Positions 1 to 5,625 of a DNA stretch of 7,846 nt are shown here, piece after piece. Location of the stretch: positions 1-7,846 of the forward strand of contig CALVUW010000051.1 in assembly GCA_944363695.1 (NCBI GenBank), given 5' to 3'. Within the stretch, counting starts at the first letter, position 1, and each line of letters begins with the position of its first letter. Both the position numbers and the translations under genes were made by a program. The notes beneath the pieces are model-generated. The model did not search any database and had not been told where the DNA came from. It saw only the letters and a program-made list of their open reading frames with translations. Source of the stretch: an uncultured Bacilli bacterium. Its GTDB lineage: Bacteria; Bacillota_I; Bacilli_A; RF39; UBA660.

Positions 1-376
1 CACTTGCAAAGTTTTCTCCTGTAGCAGCTGGAATGCTATTATACCCTTCTTCTATATAAGCCACATCCACTTCATCACTAACATTTCCTACATAATATAA
101 ATTTAATCTTGTCGTTCGATTATTTGTATTCGTTAATGTTATCATAAATTCTTTAAAACTATTTGCCGGTACTGTTAAGATATTAGATGCTGCACCATCG
201 ACTTTCAAATCATAATACAAATTCCCTGTTACAATACTTATCGCATTATTTTTCTCTTCTGTTACCGTAAACATCGCATAGGATACACAACTAATTACTA
301 CTAACATAGTAACAAAGATACTTCCTACTAAATATTTTTTAGAGATACTCCTTTTTAAGATTTGTCCAATTCCCAT
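1..376 (-). CDS. Secreted or membrane-anchored surface protein with TasA/camelysin-like N-terminus (partial, 3' end missing)
   Basis: The first 125 residues are present and the rest runs off the left edge. The ATG start is preceded by a clear ribosome binding site (AGAGGTG, about 384-389). A short basic N-terminus (MGIGQILKRSISKKYLVG) leads into one hydrophobic segment, about residues 16-34, which ends in SYAMFTVTEE and is followed by NAISIVTGNLYYDL. A hydrophobic signal, then Y-A-x-F-T, then a T-G-N-L beta start is the arrangement of secreted TasA/camelysin (CalY) type proteins and related surface proteins. This is resemblance of layout, not a confident family match. Residues 45-125 look beta-rich and hold a segment typical of extracellular beta-sandwiches (PANSFKEFMITLTNTNNRTT). 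The gene appears to have its own promoter (538-566) and a long leader. No SipW-type peptidase is visible in the window. It could equally be a signal-anchored hypothetical protein. Confidence 0.8.
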   Translation of the reverse strand, partial: MGIGQILKRSISKKYLVGSIFVTMLVVISCVSYAMFTVTEEKNNAISIVTGNLYYDLKVDGAASNILTVPANSFKEFMITLTNTNNRTTRLNLYYVGNVSDEVDVAYIEEGYNSIPAATGENFAS

Positions 377-421
377 TTCTTTCACCTCTTCTACACCACG
401 AAAAAGAATAGAGTTTTTCTA

Positions 422-505
422 TTATTCTGTTCTTATGATGACATGTTTATACTCTGAATGACTACTGGTTAAATCCCCCCCCATTAACTTATAGCTATTT
501 TTCAT
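422..505 (-). CDS. Possible 27-codon leader ORF
   Basis: A small ORF lies between the promoter at 538-566 and the surface protein gene that starts at 376. It begins MKNSYKLMGGDLTSSHS and ends HVIIRTE followed by TAA. A purine-rich stretch (GAAAGAG) sits upstream at a usable distance. The predicted product is hydrophilic, with no signal peptide or membrane segment, and I do not recognise it. It contains a run of eight G; gaining or losing one G would bring a stop within a few codons. It could be a real microprotein, a leader peptide affecting the downstream gene, or a chance ORF in an untranslated leader. Its length alone gives no support, so confidence is low. Confidence 0.25.
   Translation of the reverse strand: MKNSYKLMGGDLTSSHSEYKHVIIRTE
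475..482 (-). repeat. Homopolymeric G8 tract in the leader
   Basis: Eight consecutive C on the plus strand (G on the transcribed strand) stand out in otherwise AT-rich DNA. The tract lies inside the possible leader ORF and the transcribed leader of the surface protein gene. Runs of this kind are known slippage sites for phase variation, but they are also common places for sequencing or assembly length errors. Confidence 0.9.
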
Positions 506-537
506 TTCTATCACTCTTTCTATTTTTTGATATCTTG

Positions 538-566
538 ATTATAACAAAAAAAGAAAAGTTTAGCAA
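538..566 (-). promoter_or_regulatory. Predicted sigma-A promoter for the left-edge surface protein gene
   Basis: A perfect -10 (TATAAT, 538-543) follows a 17-nt spacer from TTGCTA (561-566), which matches the -35 consensus at four of six positions. The -35 lies in the base and loop of the htpG terminator hairpin, and the terminator's T-tract falls in the spacer. Transcription would begin near 531, giving a leader of about 155 nt before the start codon at 376. Confidence 0.65.
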
Positions 567-587
567 TTTACAAAGCTAAACTTTTCT
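546..587 (-). terminator. Rho-independent terminator of htpG
   Basis: On the minus strand, AGAAAAGTTTAGC (575-587) pairs perfectly over 13 bp with GCTAAACTTTTCT (552-564) across a 10-nt loop, and a T-run follows (546-552). The 5' arm begins inside the TAG stop codon of htpG (586-588), so the terminator directly abuts the gene. Confidence 0.93.
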
Positions 588-2469
588 ATTTAGATAATTC
601 TTGACAAATAAGATTACTGATCTCAGTTGGATTTTCTACTGGCAATCCTTCAATTAAGCAGGCTTGGGCATATAAGATTTTCGTATAATCTTCTAATTCT
701 TTTTTATCTTTCTTTTTGTACAGATCTTTTAACTTCTTAGCAATGGGATGCTTTTCGTTAATTTCTAATACGGTTTCTGCTTTTACTTGGCTACCATTTG
801 GCATCTGCTGTAAAACTTTTTGCATCTCAACAGATACTTCTCCTTTACTTGTTAAACAAACAGGATGCTGTTTTAGGCGATGTGTAAAGGTAATATCAGC
901 GATAGAGCCTTTTAGCGTTTCTTTCATAGCAGCGAATAAATCTTTGGCTTCTTCATTGGCTTTTTCAATTTCTTTTTTCTCTTTTTCATCTGATAAATCT
1001 AATTTTTCATCTGCCACATTCATAAATTTCTTACCATCATAATCCATCATCGTCTTTAAGGTAAACTCATCCATATATTCAGTTAAATATAAAATTTCAT
1101 AGCCTTTATCTTTAACCATTTCTACTTGTGGTAGTAAATCGATCTTCTCGCATGTTTGGCCACAGGCATAATAGATATTTTCTTGATCCTTAGCCATTCT
1201 ATCAACATATTCTTTTAGCGTAATTAACTTAAAATCTTTCGAAGATGGAAACAATAATAAATCAGCAAGCACATCTTTTTTCATACCATAACTGTTATAA
1301 AGTCCAAATTTTAGTTGCATACCAAATTCTTTATAGAATTTTTCATAGGCTTCACGATCATTTTTTAGCATTGCTTCTAATTCTTTTTTATTTTTGGTCT
1401 CAATACTTTTTGCCATCGTTTCGATTTGATAGTTTTCTTGTAGTGTCTCTCGTGAAATATTTAAAGAGATATCTTCACTATCGACAATTCCTTTGACAAA
1501 GCTAAAGTAGTCTGGCAATAATTCCTTACATTTATCCATGATAAGAACGCCTTTAGAGTATAGCTGTAGACCTTTTTCATATTCTTTTGAGTAATAATTA
1601 AATGGTGCATGAGATGGAATAAATAGTAAGCTCTGATAACTACACCGACCTTCTACTTCACTGCGAATTACACGTAATGGTTTTTCATAATCATAAAATT
1701 TATCGGTATAGAAATCATTATATTCTTCCTCTTTTACTTTATTCTTTGGTTTTTTCCAAATAGGAATCATACTATTTAAAGTTTTATCAGTTTTGATAGT
1801 GTCAACTTCATCACTATCTTCTTTTTTCTTAGTCTCTTCTACTTCCATTTTAATTGGATAGCGAACATAATCCGAATACTTTTTAACTAAATGTTCTAAC
1901 GTATAAGTTTCCGTAAACATATCATAATTAGTATCATCAGTATTTGTCTTTAAATAAAGCGTAATTTCCGTTCCAACCGTATCTTTATCTGTTTCTTCTA
2001 CCGTATATCCATCAGCACCAGTAGAAGTCCAACGATACGCTTTATCCGCTCCTTCAGCTAAACTAGTTACTTCTACCTTATCGCTAACCATAAAGGCTGA
2101 ATAAAAACCAACACCGAACTGACCAATAATAGCCATATTTTTCTGATCAGACATTTTTTCTTTAAATAGTTCTGAGCCACTTTTGGCAATCGTACCAAGG
2201 TTTTCTTCTAACTCTTCTTGACTCATACCAATACCATTATCAACAATCGTTAAAGTTCTCTTAGTAGCATCTGGTATTAATCTAATTTCTAGATCTTTTT
2301 GCTTTAATTTGCTATTACCATCCGTTAATGATTGATAATAACGTTTATCTAAGGCATCACTAGCATTAGATATTAATTCTCGTAAGAATATTTCTTTATT
2401 CGTATAAATAGAGTTAATCATCAAATCTAATATCTTTTTTGATTCTGCTTTAAATTGCTTTTTCTTCAT
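586..2469 (-). CDS. htpG: Molecular chaperone HtpG (Hsp90 family)
   Basis: This is a cytosolic ATP-dependent Hsp90 chaperone of 627 residues, the usual bacterial length. The N-terminal GHKL ATPase motifs are intact: ELISNASDAL (31-40, with the Asn that binds Mg-ATP), DNGIGM (77-82), and the glycine-rich lid GQFGVGFYSAF (116-126). The middle domain follows; its SRETLQ segment carries the conserved Arg that contacts ATP. The C-terminal dimerisation domain ends in LICQELSK. An upstream ATG would add 25 residues, but that extension reads through the promoter and the 5' hairpin. The chosen ATG has a strong ribosome binding site (AAAGGAGG) and starts at MKKKQFKAES, as expected for the family. It forms a single-gene unit with its own promoter, CIRCE operator and terminator, which implies heat or protein-folding stress control through HrcA. 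Confidence 0.98.
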   Translation of the reverse strand: MKKKQFKAESKKILDLMINSIYTNKEIFLRELISNASDALDKRYYQSLTDGNSKLKQKDLEIRLIPDATKRTLTIVDNGIGMSQEELEENLGTIAKSGSELFKEKMSDQKNMAIIGQFGVGFYSAFMVSDKVEVTSLAEGADKAYRWTSTGADGYTVEETDKDTVGTEITLYLKTNTDDTNYDMFTETYTLEHLVKKYSDYVRYPIKMEVEETKKKEDSDEVDTIKTDKTLNSMIPIWKKPKNKVKEEEYNDFYTDKFYDYEKPLRVIRSEVEGRCSYQSLLFIPSHAPFNYYSKEYEKGLQLYSKGVLIMDKCKELLPDYFSFVKGIVDSEDISLNISRETLQENYQIETMAKSIETKNKKELEAMLKNDREAYEKFYKEFGMQLKFGLYNSYGMKKDVLADLLLFPSSKDFKLITLKEYVDRMAKDQENIYYACGQTCEKIDLLPQVEMVKDKGYEILYLTEYMDEFTLKTMMDYDGKKFMNVADEKLDLSDEKEKKEIEKANEEAKDLFAAMKETLKGSIADITFTHRLKQHPVCLTSKGEVSVEMQKVLQQMPNGSQVKAETVLEINEKHPIAKKLKDLYKKKDKKELEDYTKILYAQACLIEGLPVENPTEISNLICQELSK

Positions 2470-2485
2470 ATTTTTGCATCCTCCT

Positions 2486-2504
2486 TTGTTAGGTCTCCTA
2501 ACAA
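2486..2504 (-). promoter_or_regulatory. Short hairpin at the 5' end of the htpG mRNA
   Basis: A perfect 8-bp inverted repeat (TTGTTAGG, AGA, CCTAACAA) lies between the predicted transcription start and the ribosome binding site. Its 3' arm directly abuts AGGAGG. It could stabilise the mRNA 5' end, modulate access to the ribosome binding site, or be a second operator. The loop of only 3 nt is tight for RNA, which leaves a DNA operator open. Confidence 0.5.
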
Positions 2505-2509
2505 TTAGT

Positions 2510-2538
2510 AGCATAGCACCAAGTTTAGCACTTGTCAA
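2510..2538 (-). promoter_or_regulatory. Predicted sigma-A promoter of htpG
   Basis: A consensus -35 (TTGACA, 2533-2538) is separated by exactly 17 nt from TATGCT (2510-2515), a -10 matching four of six positions. The -35 lies largely within the spacer of the CIRCE repeat, so bound HrcA would block RNA polymerase directly. Confidence 0.85.
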
Positions 2539-2551
2539 CATCAACTGCTAA
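2525..2551 (-). promoter_or_regulatory. CIRCE operator (HrcA binding site)
   Basis: The minus strand reads TTAGCAGTT, 9-nt spacer GATGTTGAC, then AAGTGCTAA. The established CIRCE consensus is TTAGCACTC-N9-GAGTGCTAA; the left arm matches 7 of 9 positions, the right arm 8 of 9, and the spacer length is exact. The two arms are complementary at 8 of 9 positions. Its overlap with the htpG -35 fits repression by HrcA. hrcA itself is not in the window. Confidence 0.85.
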
Positions 2552-2559
2552 TTATTTAT

Positions 2560-2590
2560 AAAAAAAGACTGTTACTAATCAGTAACAATC
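2560..2590 (-). terminator. Rho-independent terminator of the phosphodiester glycosidase operon
   Basis: On the minus strand GATTGTTACT (2581-2590) pairs with AGTAACAGTC (2567-2576) over 10 bp with one G-U pair and a 4-nt GATT loop. Seven T follow (2560-2566). The TAG stop of the upstream gene (2575-2577) straddles the loop and the start of the 3' arm. Confidence 0.92.
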
Positions 2591-3669
2591 CAAAAAGTTG
2601 GCATATCACGCAAACCTTGAGAGCCTGCTGCGACCGGGTGATTAATAATTTCATTATCGATAACAAGTTCAGATGAACTTCCTCCATCCATATTTGCAGC
2701 ATTAACAGCACCATAGTTTTCCATGATTTCTGTTAAGTCACCCATATCAGCTCCTAATGAAGTTGCCAAACGACCATTGATCACTAAAAACAATACGATA
2801 CCATCAGCCCGTTGACCAATTGCAGTTCGTGGTGCGATACCCCAGCCACCATTTCCTTTTACAAAGGAACTTTGACCATTAATAATCAAGAACGGGCCAA
2901 ATTCTACCGCATCACGAATTCCCATATCAAGTGCTTCTTGTGCACTCATTTTTCCTAATACTAATTTATTATCATAGGTAAAGCCAACAAAACCACCACC
3001 CATATTGGCATCAATATAATCGCTGACTATTTTTCCGTTTTGAATAACAGTACCATGTGGTAAGGCTCCATTACTATTCCAATCTGGATCATAGAAACCA
3101 CCAGCATTAATCGCTACGCGTGCTTTTTCTCGTTTTGCTACCGTCGTAATCGCTTCACCCCTGGTTCCTAAGTATCTTGTTGTCGCAATCTTTACCTTTG
3201 ACGGATCATAAATAGCAACTAAATAGCCCTGATAGGTATCACCAGAAATAGGAATCAACTTAAACAAGTCATTGTCTTCATCTTTAGTTAAAATCTGCTT
3301 CTCATATTCATTTTTATAAATTGTATGATCCCGTTCTTGTTCATCAATTTCAATCAAGTCTGGATTAGTCGTATCATCTACTTCAACAATATGATTTCTC
3401 GCTAATACTTCTTGAATAGTTTTCTCATTATAAAACATGGTTGCTAAATACTGATGACTCATAGTAGTCATAGCAGAAGTAACCCACAAATCTCTAAAAA
3501 AAGAAATAGGACCATACAGAATAAACAAACCAATACTACTCATAACAATTAGAAAGCTTGCCAATACCAATGGCCATTTTGACTGTTTCTTTTTCTCTAA
3601 TTCTTTCGCTAATTCTGGCATTAAAATTGTCTTTTCTAAAATTTCATCTTGTTTCTTACTCCGTTTCAT
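2575..3669 (-). CDS. Membrane-anchored phosphodiester glycosidase family protein (NAGPA domain)
   Basis: This 364-residue protein has a charged cytoplasmic N-terminus of about 31 residues, one transmembrane helix (about 32-52), and an extracytoplasmic remainder. The C-terminal half carries the marks of the NAGPA / DUF2233 family, named after the mammalian enzyme that uncovers mannose-6-phosphate by removing GlcNAc from a phosphodiester: NAGGF (188-192), EFGPFLI (256-262), APRTAIG (279-285), and NAANMDGGSSS (323-333), where many relatives read DGGGSS. Bacterial members are thought to act on sugar-1-phosphodiesters of surface polymers; the substrate here is unknown. The start overlaps the end of the upstream 201-residue gene by 14 nt and has only a weak ribosome binding site (GGTGA), which suggests translational coupling. 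A GTG directly before the ATG would add one residue. The operon ends here at a strong terminator. Confidence 0.9.
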   Translation of the reverse strand: MKRSKKQDEILEKTILMPELAKELEKKKQSKWPLVLASFLIVMSSIGLFILYGPISFFRDLWVTSAMTTMSHQYLATMFYNEKTIQEVLARNHIVEVDDTTNPDLIEIDEQERDHTIYKNEYEKQILTKDEDNDLFKLIPISGDTYQGYLVAIYDPSKVKIATTRYLGTRGEAITTVAKREKARVAINAGGFYDPDWNSNGALPHGTVIQNGKIVSDYIDANMGGGFVGFTYDNKLVLGKMSAQEALDMGIRDAVEFGPFLIINGQSSFVKGNGGWGIAPRTAIGQRADGIVLFLVINGRLATSLGADMGDLTEIMENYGAVNAANMDGGSSSELVIDNEIINHPVAAGSQGLRDMPTFWIVTD

Positions 3670-4261
3670 CACTTAATTCACCAACCGCTTCTGTCTGTTC
3701 TCTGCCGTTATATTCTCTATCGCCATTAACATCAATAAAGTCTTTATCTGTTTCATATGGTGTTAAAGTTTGCGTGACATTATTTTCTTGAGCCCACGTA
3801 TTATAGGCATCTATATTTTGATTATAAATTGCCACATCACTCACAAAAGTATTGATAACTTGCTCATACCCAATCACAAACGCTTCACATTTATTATTAA
3901 CAGACACATCGGGATATAAAACATTAATGCACTTATCCTTCAACTGATCATAATCATCATTAATAACATCGACTGTCTCTTCATAAGCTGTGTATAAAGC
4001 TTTAAATTCAGCATCTTTTTCTTGTAAAGTCTGATAATACATATCTTGCATCACAGTTTGATACACTTCATTTCGCTTATCATTGAAAGCATCAACATGC
4101 TCTTTAAAATCTGTATATAAAGATGTTACGGTTTCCATCCGTTTCTTCACTTCATTTTGATTATCTTGATACGTTAACACTAAATAAAGAATGATCCCAA
4201 CCACAATTAAAATAAAAGCTAAAGCTAAAATTAAACCGACATGATTCTTTTTTTCTTTCAT
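3656..4261 (-). CDS. Membrane-anchored helical extracytoplasmic protein with an EF-hand-like loop
   Basis: I do not recognise this 201-residue protein. A short basic N-terminus (MKEKKNHVG) precedes one transmembrane helix (about 9-30). Residues 33-160 are rich in charged residues and probably form long helices or a coiled coil outside the membrane. They include two cysteines (111 and 125) close enough for a disulfide. Near the C-terminus, DVNGDREYNGRE (177-188) has acidic or Asn residues at positions 1, 3, 5, 9 and 12 of a calcium-binding EF-hand loop, although position 6 is Arg instead of Gly. The ATG has a good ribosome binding site (AGGAGTGAAG). It is the first gene of a two-gene unit and overlaps the phosphodiester glycosidase gene by 14 nt, so the two products probably act together at the membrane. 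Confidence 0.85.
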   Translation of the reverse strand: MKEKKNHVGLILALAFILIVVGIILYLVLTYQDNQNEVKKRMETVTSLYTDFKEHVDAFNDKRNEVYQTVMQDMYYQTLQEKDAEFKALYTAYEETVDVINDDYDQLKDKCINVLYPDVSVNNKCEAFVIGYEQVINTFVSDVAIYNQNIDAYNTWAQENNVTQTLTPYETDKDFIDVNGDREYNGREQTEAVGELSDETE

Positions 4262-4293
4262 GTTACTTCACTCCTACTACATTAGTTATCTCC

Positions 4294-4322
4294 ATTTTAC
4301 AAAAAAGAATTCTCTATTTCAA
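4294..4322 (-). promoter_or_regulatory. Predicted sigma-A promoter of the 201-residue protein / phosphodiester glycosidase operon
   Basis: TTGAAA (4317-4322, five of six -35 matches), a 17-nt spacer, and TAAAAT (4294-4299, five of six -10 matches). The -35 consists of the last two sense codons of the cohesin gene and sits in the loop of that gene's terminator; the T-tract fills part of the spacer. Confidence 0.65.
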
Positions 4323-4333
4323 GAATTCCTTCT
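4301..4333 (-). terminator. Probable Rho-independent terminator of the cohesin/dockerin operon
   Basis: On the minus strand AAGGAATTC pairs with GAATTCTTT (GAATTC core plus A-T and G-U extensions) across a loop of about 10 nt, followed by T-rich sequence that includes six T at 4301-4306. The loop contains the TAG stop codon (4314-4316). The stem is weaker than the other terminators here and partly uses its own T-tract, so read-through into the next operon is plausible. Confidence 0.7.
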
Positions 4334-5618
4334 GTTCTTGCTTTAATTTTTTCCGTTTCTTGACATTTGCTTTATTTCGTAATAAGCAAAGTAAAACAAT
4401 TAAAAGGATGACAACTAGTGCTAAAACACCTAGTAGTATATAGGTTCTAAGTTGTAAAGTACTATTTAGTTGCTCTACTGCTTCGTTTTGATAACGTTGT
4501 AAGGTTTTATCTACACTATCATACACATATAAAGCTTTTTTACCGGTTTCTACATTTTGGCCATATACTAAATAAAAATCAGAACGATCGCCTAGTTGAT
4601 AGGCTGTATATGTATGATCATCAATTTTTAAAGTCGTTTTTTTCCAACCTTCTGGAATATCAGAAGTATCATCCAACAAGCGAATAGTTAAATTACCGCC
4701 GGTTAATTCTTCATATAGTTCATATTTACCATCATCATATACATAGAAGAAAATCTTACCTTCTTCATCTTTTAGCGCTAGTATGTCAATATTTAAGACA
4801 TCACTATGAAATGCTAATACTTCTTCCTCTTCTATTTTAACAGTTGTCTCTTCAAATGATTTAGGAATGATATCTTGTAGTTCATCTTTCTTGCGAACAA
4901 CCGTATATTCCTTTTTATTCATTGTTACTTTAACAGGATTTAACTCTTTCACGTTAATATTAATTGTATAAGTTTTAGTATTACCATTTTCTGCTGTTAC
5001 AACTACTTGAAAGCTATTACTTCCTTCATGAACATCTTTTTCTCCTGTTCCACTAAGACTAGCCTTACTATCTTCTGTTTCTGCTTGAATATTAACTTTG
5101 GTTACATCATTTTCTACTTCGATTGTATAATCAAGGGTATCTTTATTAAAATTTAAGTCATAGCCTTCTACGCCAAGGCTTTTTAAATTGTTATTACTGC
5201 TGTAGCTAGCAGTAATTTCTTCTTGGGCAATTAGACGAATTGTCGTACTATCCGTCGGAGAAGTTAGGCTCTCATCCCAAGCAGCAATAGCGGTATTAAT
5301 AACAGAAATCGTGGCAGTACCACTTTTTTTAACACGAAATTTATAAGTATAAGTTTTACTAGTTTGACCTTCTCCTTGTACATAATCCACCACATGGCCA
5401 GAACCACTGGTCATTTCTAACAAATTGCTATCGTAACCAATACTAAACTCCCAACTACCTAAGCCTTTACTTTCTCGTAAAGTTACGTTAACCGTAATAG
5501 TCCCACCAACGACACCAGTAGCAGAAGTACCAGCGATGGAAACACTGGCTGCGTTTACTGATAAAGGGAAAAAGCAAAATAGAAAAAATCCCACTAAAAT
5601 AATCCATTTATTTTTCAT
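4314..5618 (-). CDS. Membrane-anchored cohesin-domain surface protein
   Basis: This 434-residue protein has a signal peptide (1-23/24, ending VNAA) and a cohesin module at about 25-131. The cohesin reads SVSIAGTSATGVVGGTITVN, GSWEFSIGYDSNLLEM and GTATISV, the usual beta-sandwich pattern that binds dockerins. A cadherin-like beta-sandwich follows at about 137-224 (NNNLKSLGVEGYDLNF, TLDYTIEV, NGNTKTYTININV). Residues 225-380 are a region I cannot assign, with a tyrosine-rich end (FYLVYGQNVETGKKALYVYD). The C-terminus is a transmembrane helix (about 391-413) with a very basic cytoplasmic tail, so the cohesin is displayed outside the cell. Only 7 nt separate it from the dockerin-bearing hydrolase upstream, and its ribosome binding site (AGGTGA) overlaps that gene's stop codon. 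I infer that it anchors dockerin proteins, first of all this neighbour. No second cohesin or sortase signal is present. Confidence 0.93.
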   Translation of the reverse strand: MKNKWIILVGFFLFCFFPLSVNAASVSIAGTSATGVVGGTITVNVTLRESKGLGSWEFSIGYDSNLLEMTSGSGHVVDYVQGEGQTSKTYTYKFRVKKSGTATISVINTAIAAWDESLTSPTDSTTIRLIAQEEITASYSSNNNLKSLGVEGYDLNFNKDTLDYTIEVENDVTKVNIQAETEDSKASLSGTGEKDVHEGSNSFQVVVTAENGNTKTYTININVKELNPVKVTMNKKEYTVVRKKDELQDIIPKSFEETTVKIEEEEVLAFHSDVLNIDILALKDEEGKIFFYVYDDGKYELYEELTGGNLTIRLLDDTSDIPEGWKKTTLKIDDHTYTAYQLGDRSDFYLVYGQNVETGKKALYVYDSVDKTLQRYQNEAVEQLNSTLQLRTYILLGVLALVVILLIVLLCLLRNKANVKKRKKLKQEQKEFLK

Positions 5619-5625
5619 ATGTCAC

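Noticed and set aside
401..427. Possible attenuator hairpin after the leader ORF (GAATA / TATTC followed by five T)
   Set aside because: The stem is only 5 bp, A-T rich, with a 12-nt loop, too weak to claim as a terminator. Worth revisiting only if the leader ORF proves real.
716..1496. Plus-strand ORFs opposite htpG
   Set aside because: They lie antisense to a clearly conserved gene, have no ribosome binding site, and have compositions typical of complement shadows.
2470..2544. A 25-residue N-terminal extension of HtpG from an upstream ATG
   Set aside because: It reads through the promoter -10, the 5' hairpin and the ribosome binding site, and has no counterpart in the family. The ATG at 2469 has a strong ribosome binding site.
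3670..3672. GTG start one codon before the phosphodiester glycosidase ATG
   Set aside because: It adds a single residue, and ATG is the stronger start at practically the same distance from the weak ribosome binding site. It cannot be fully excluded.
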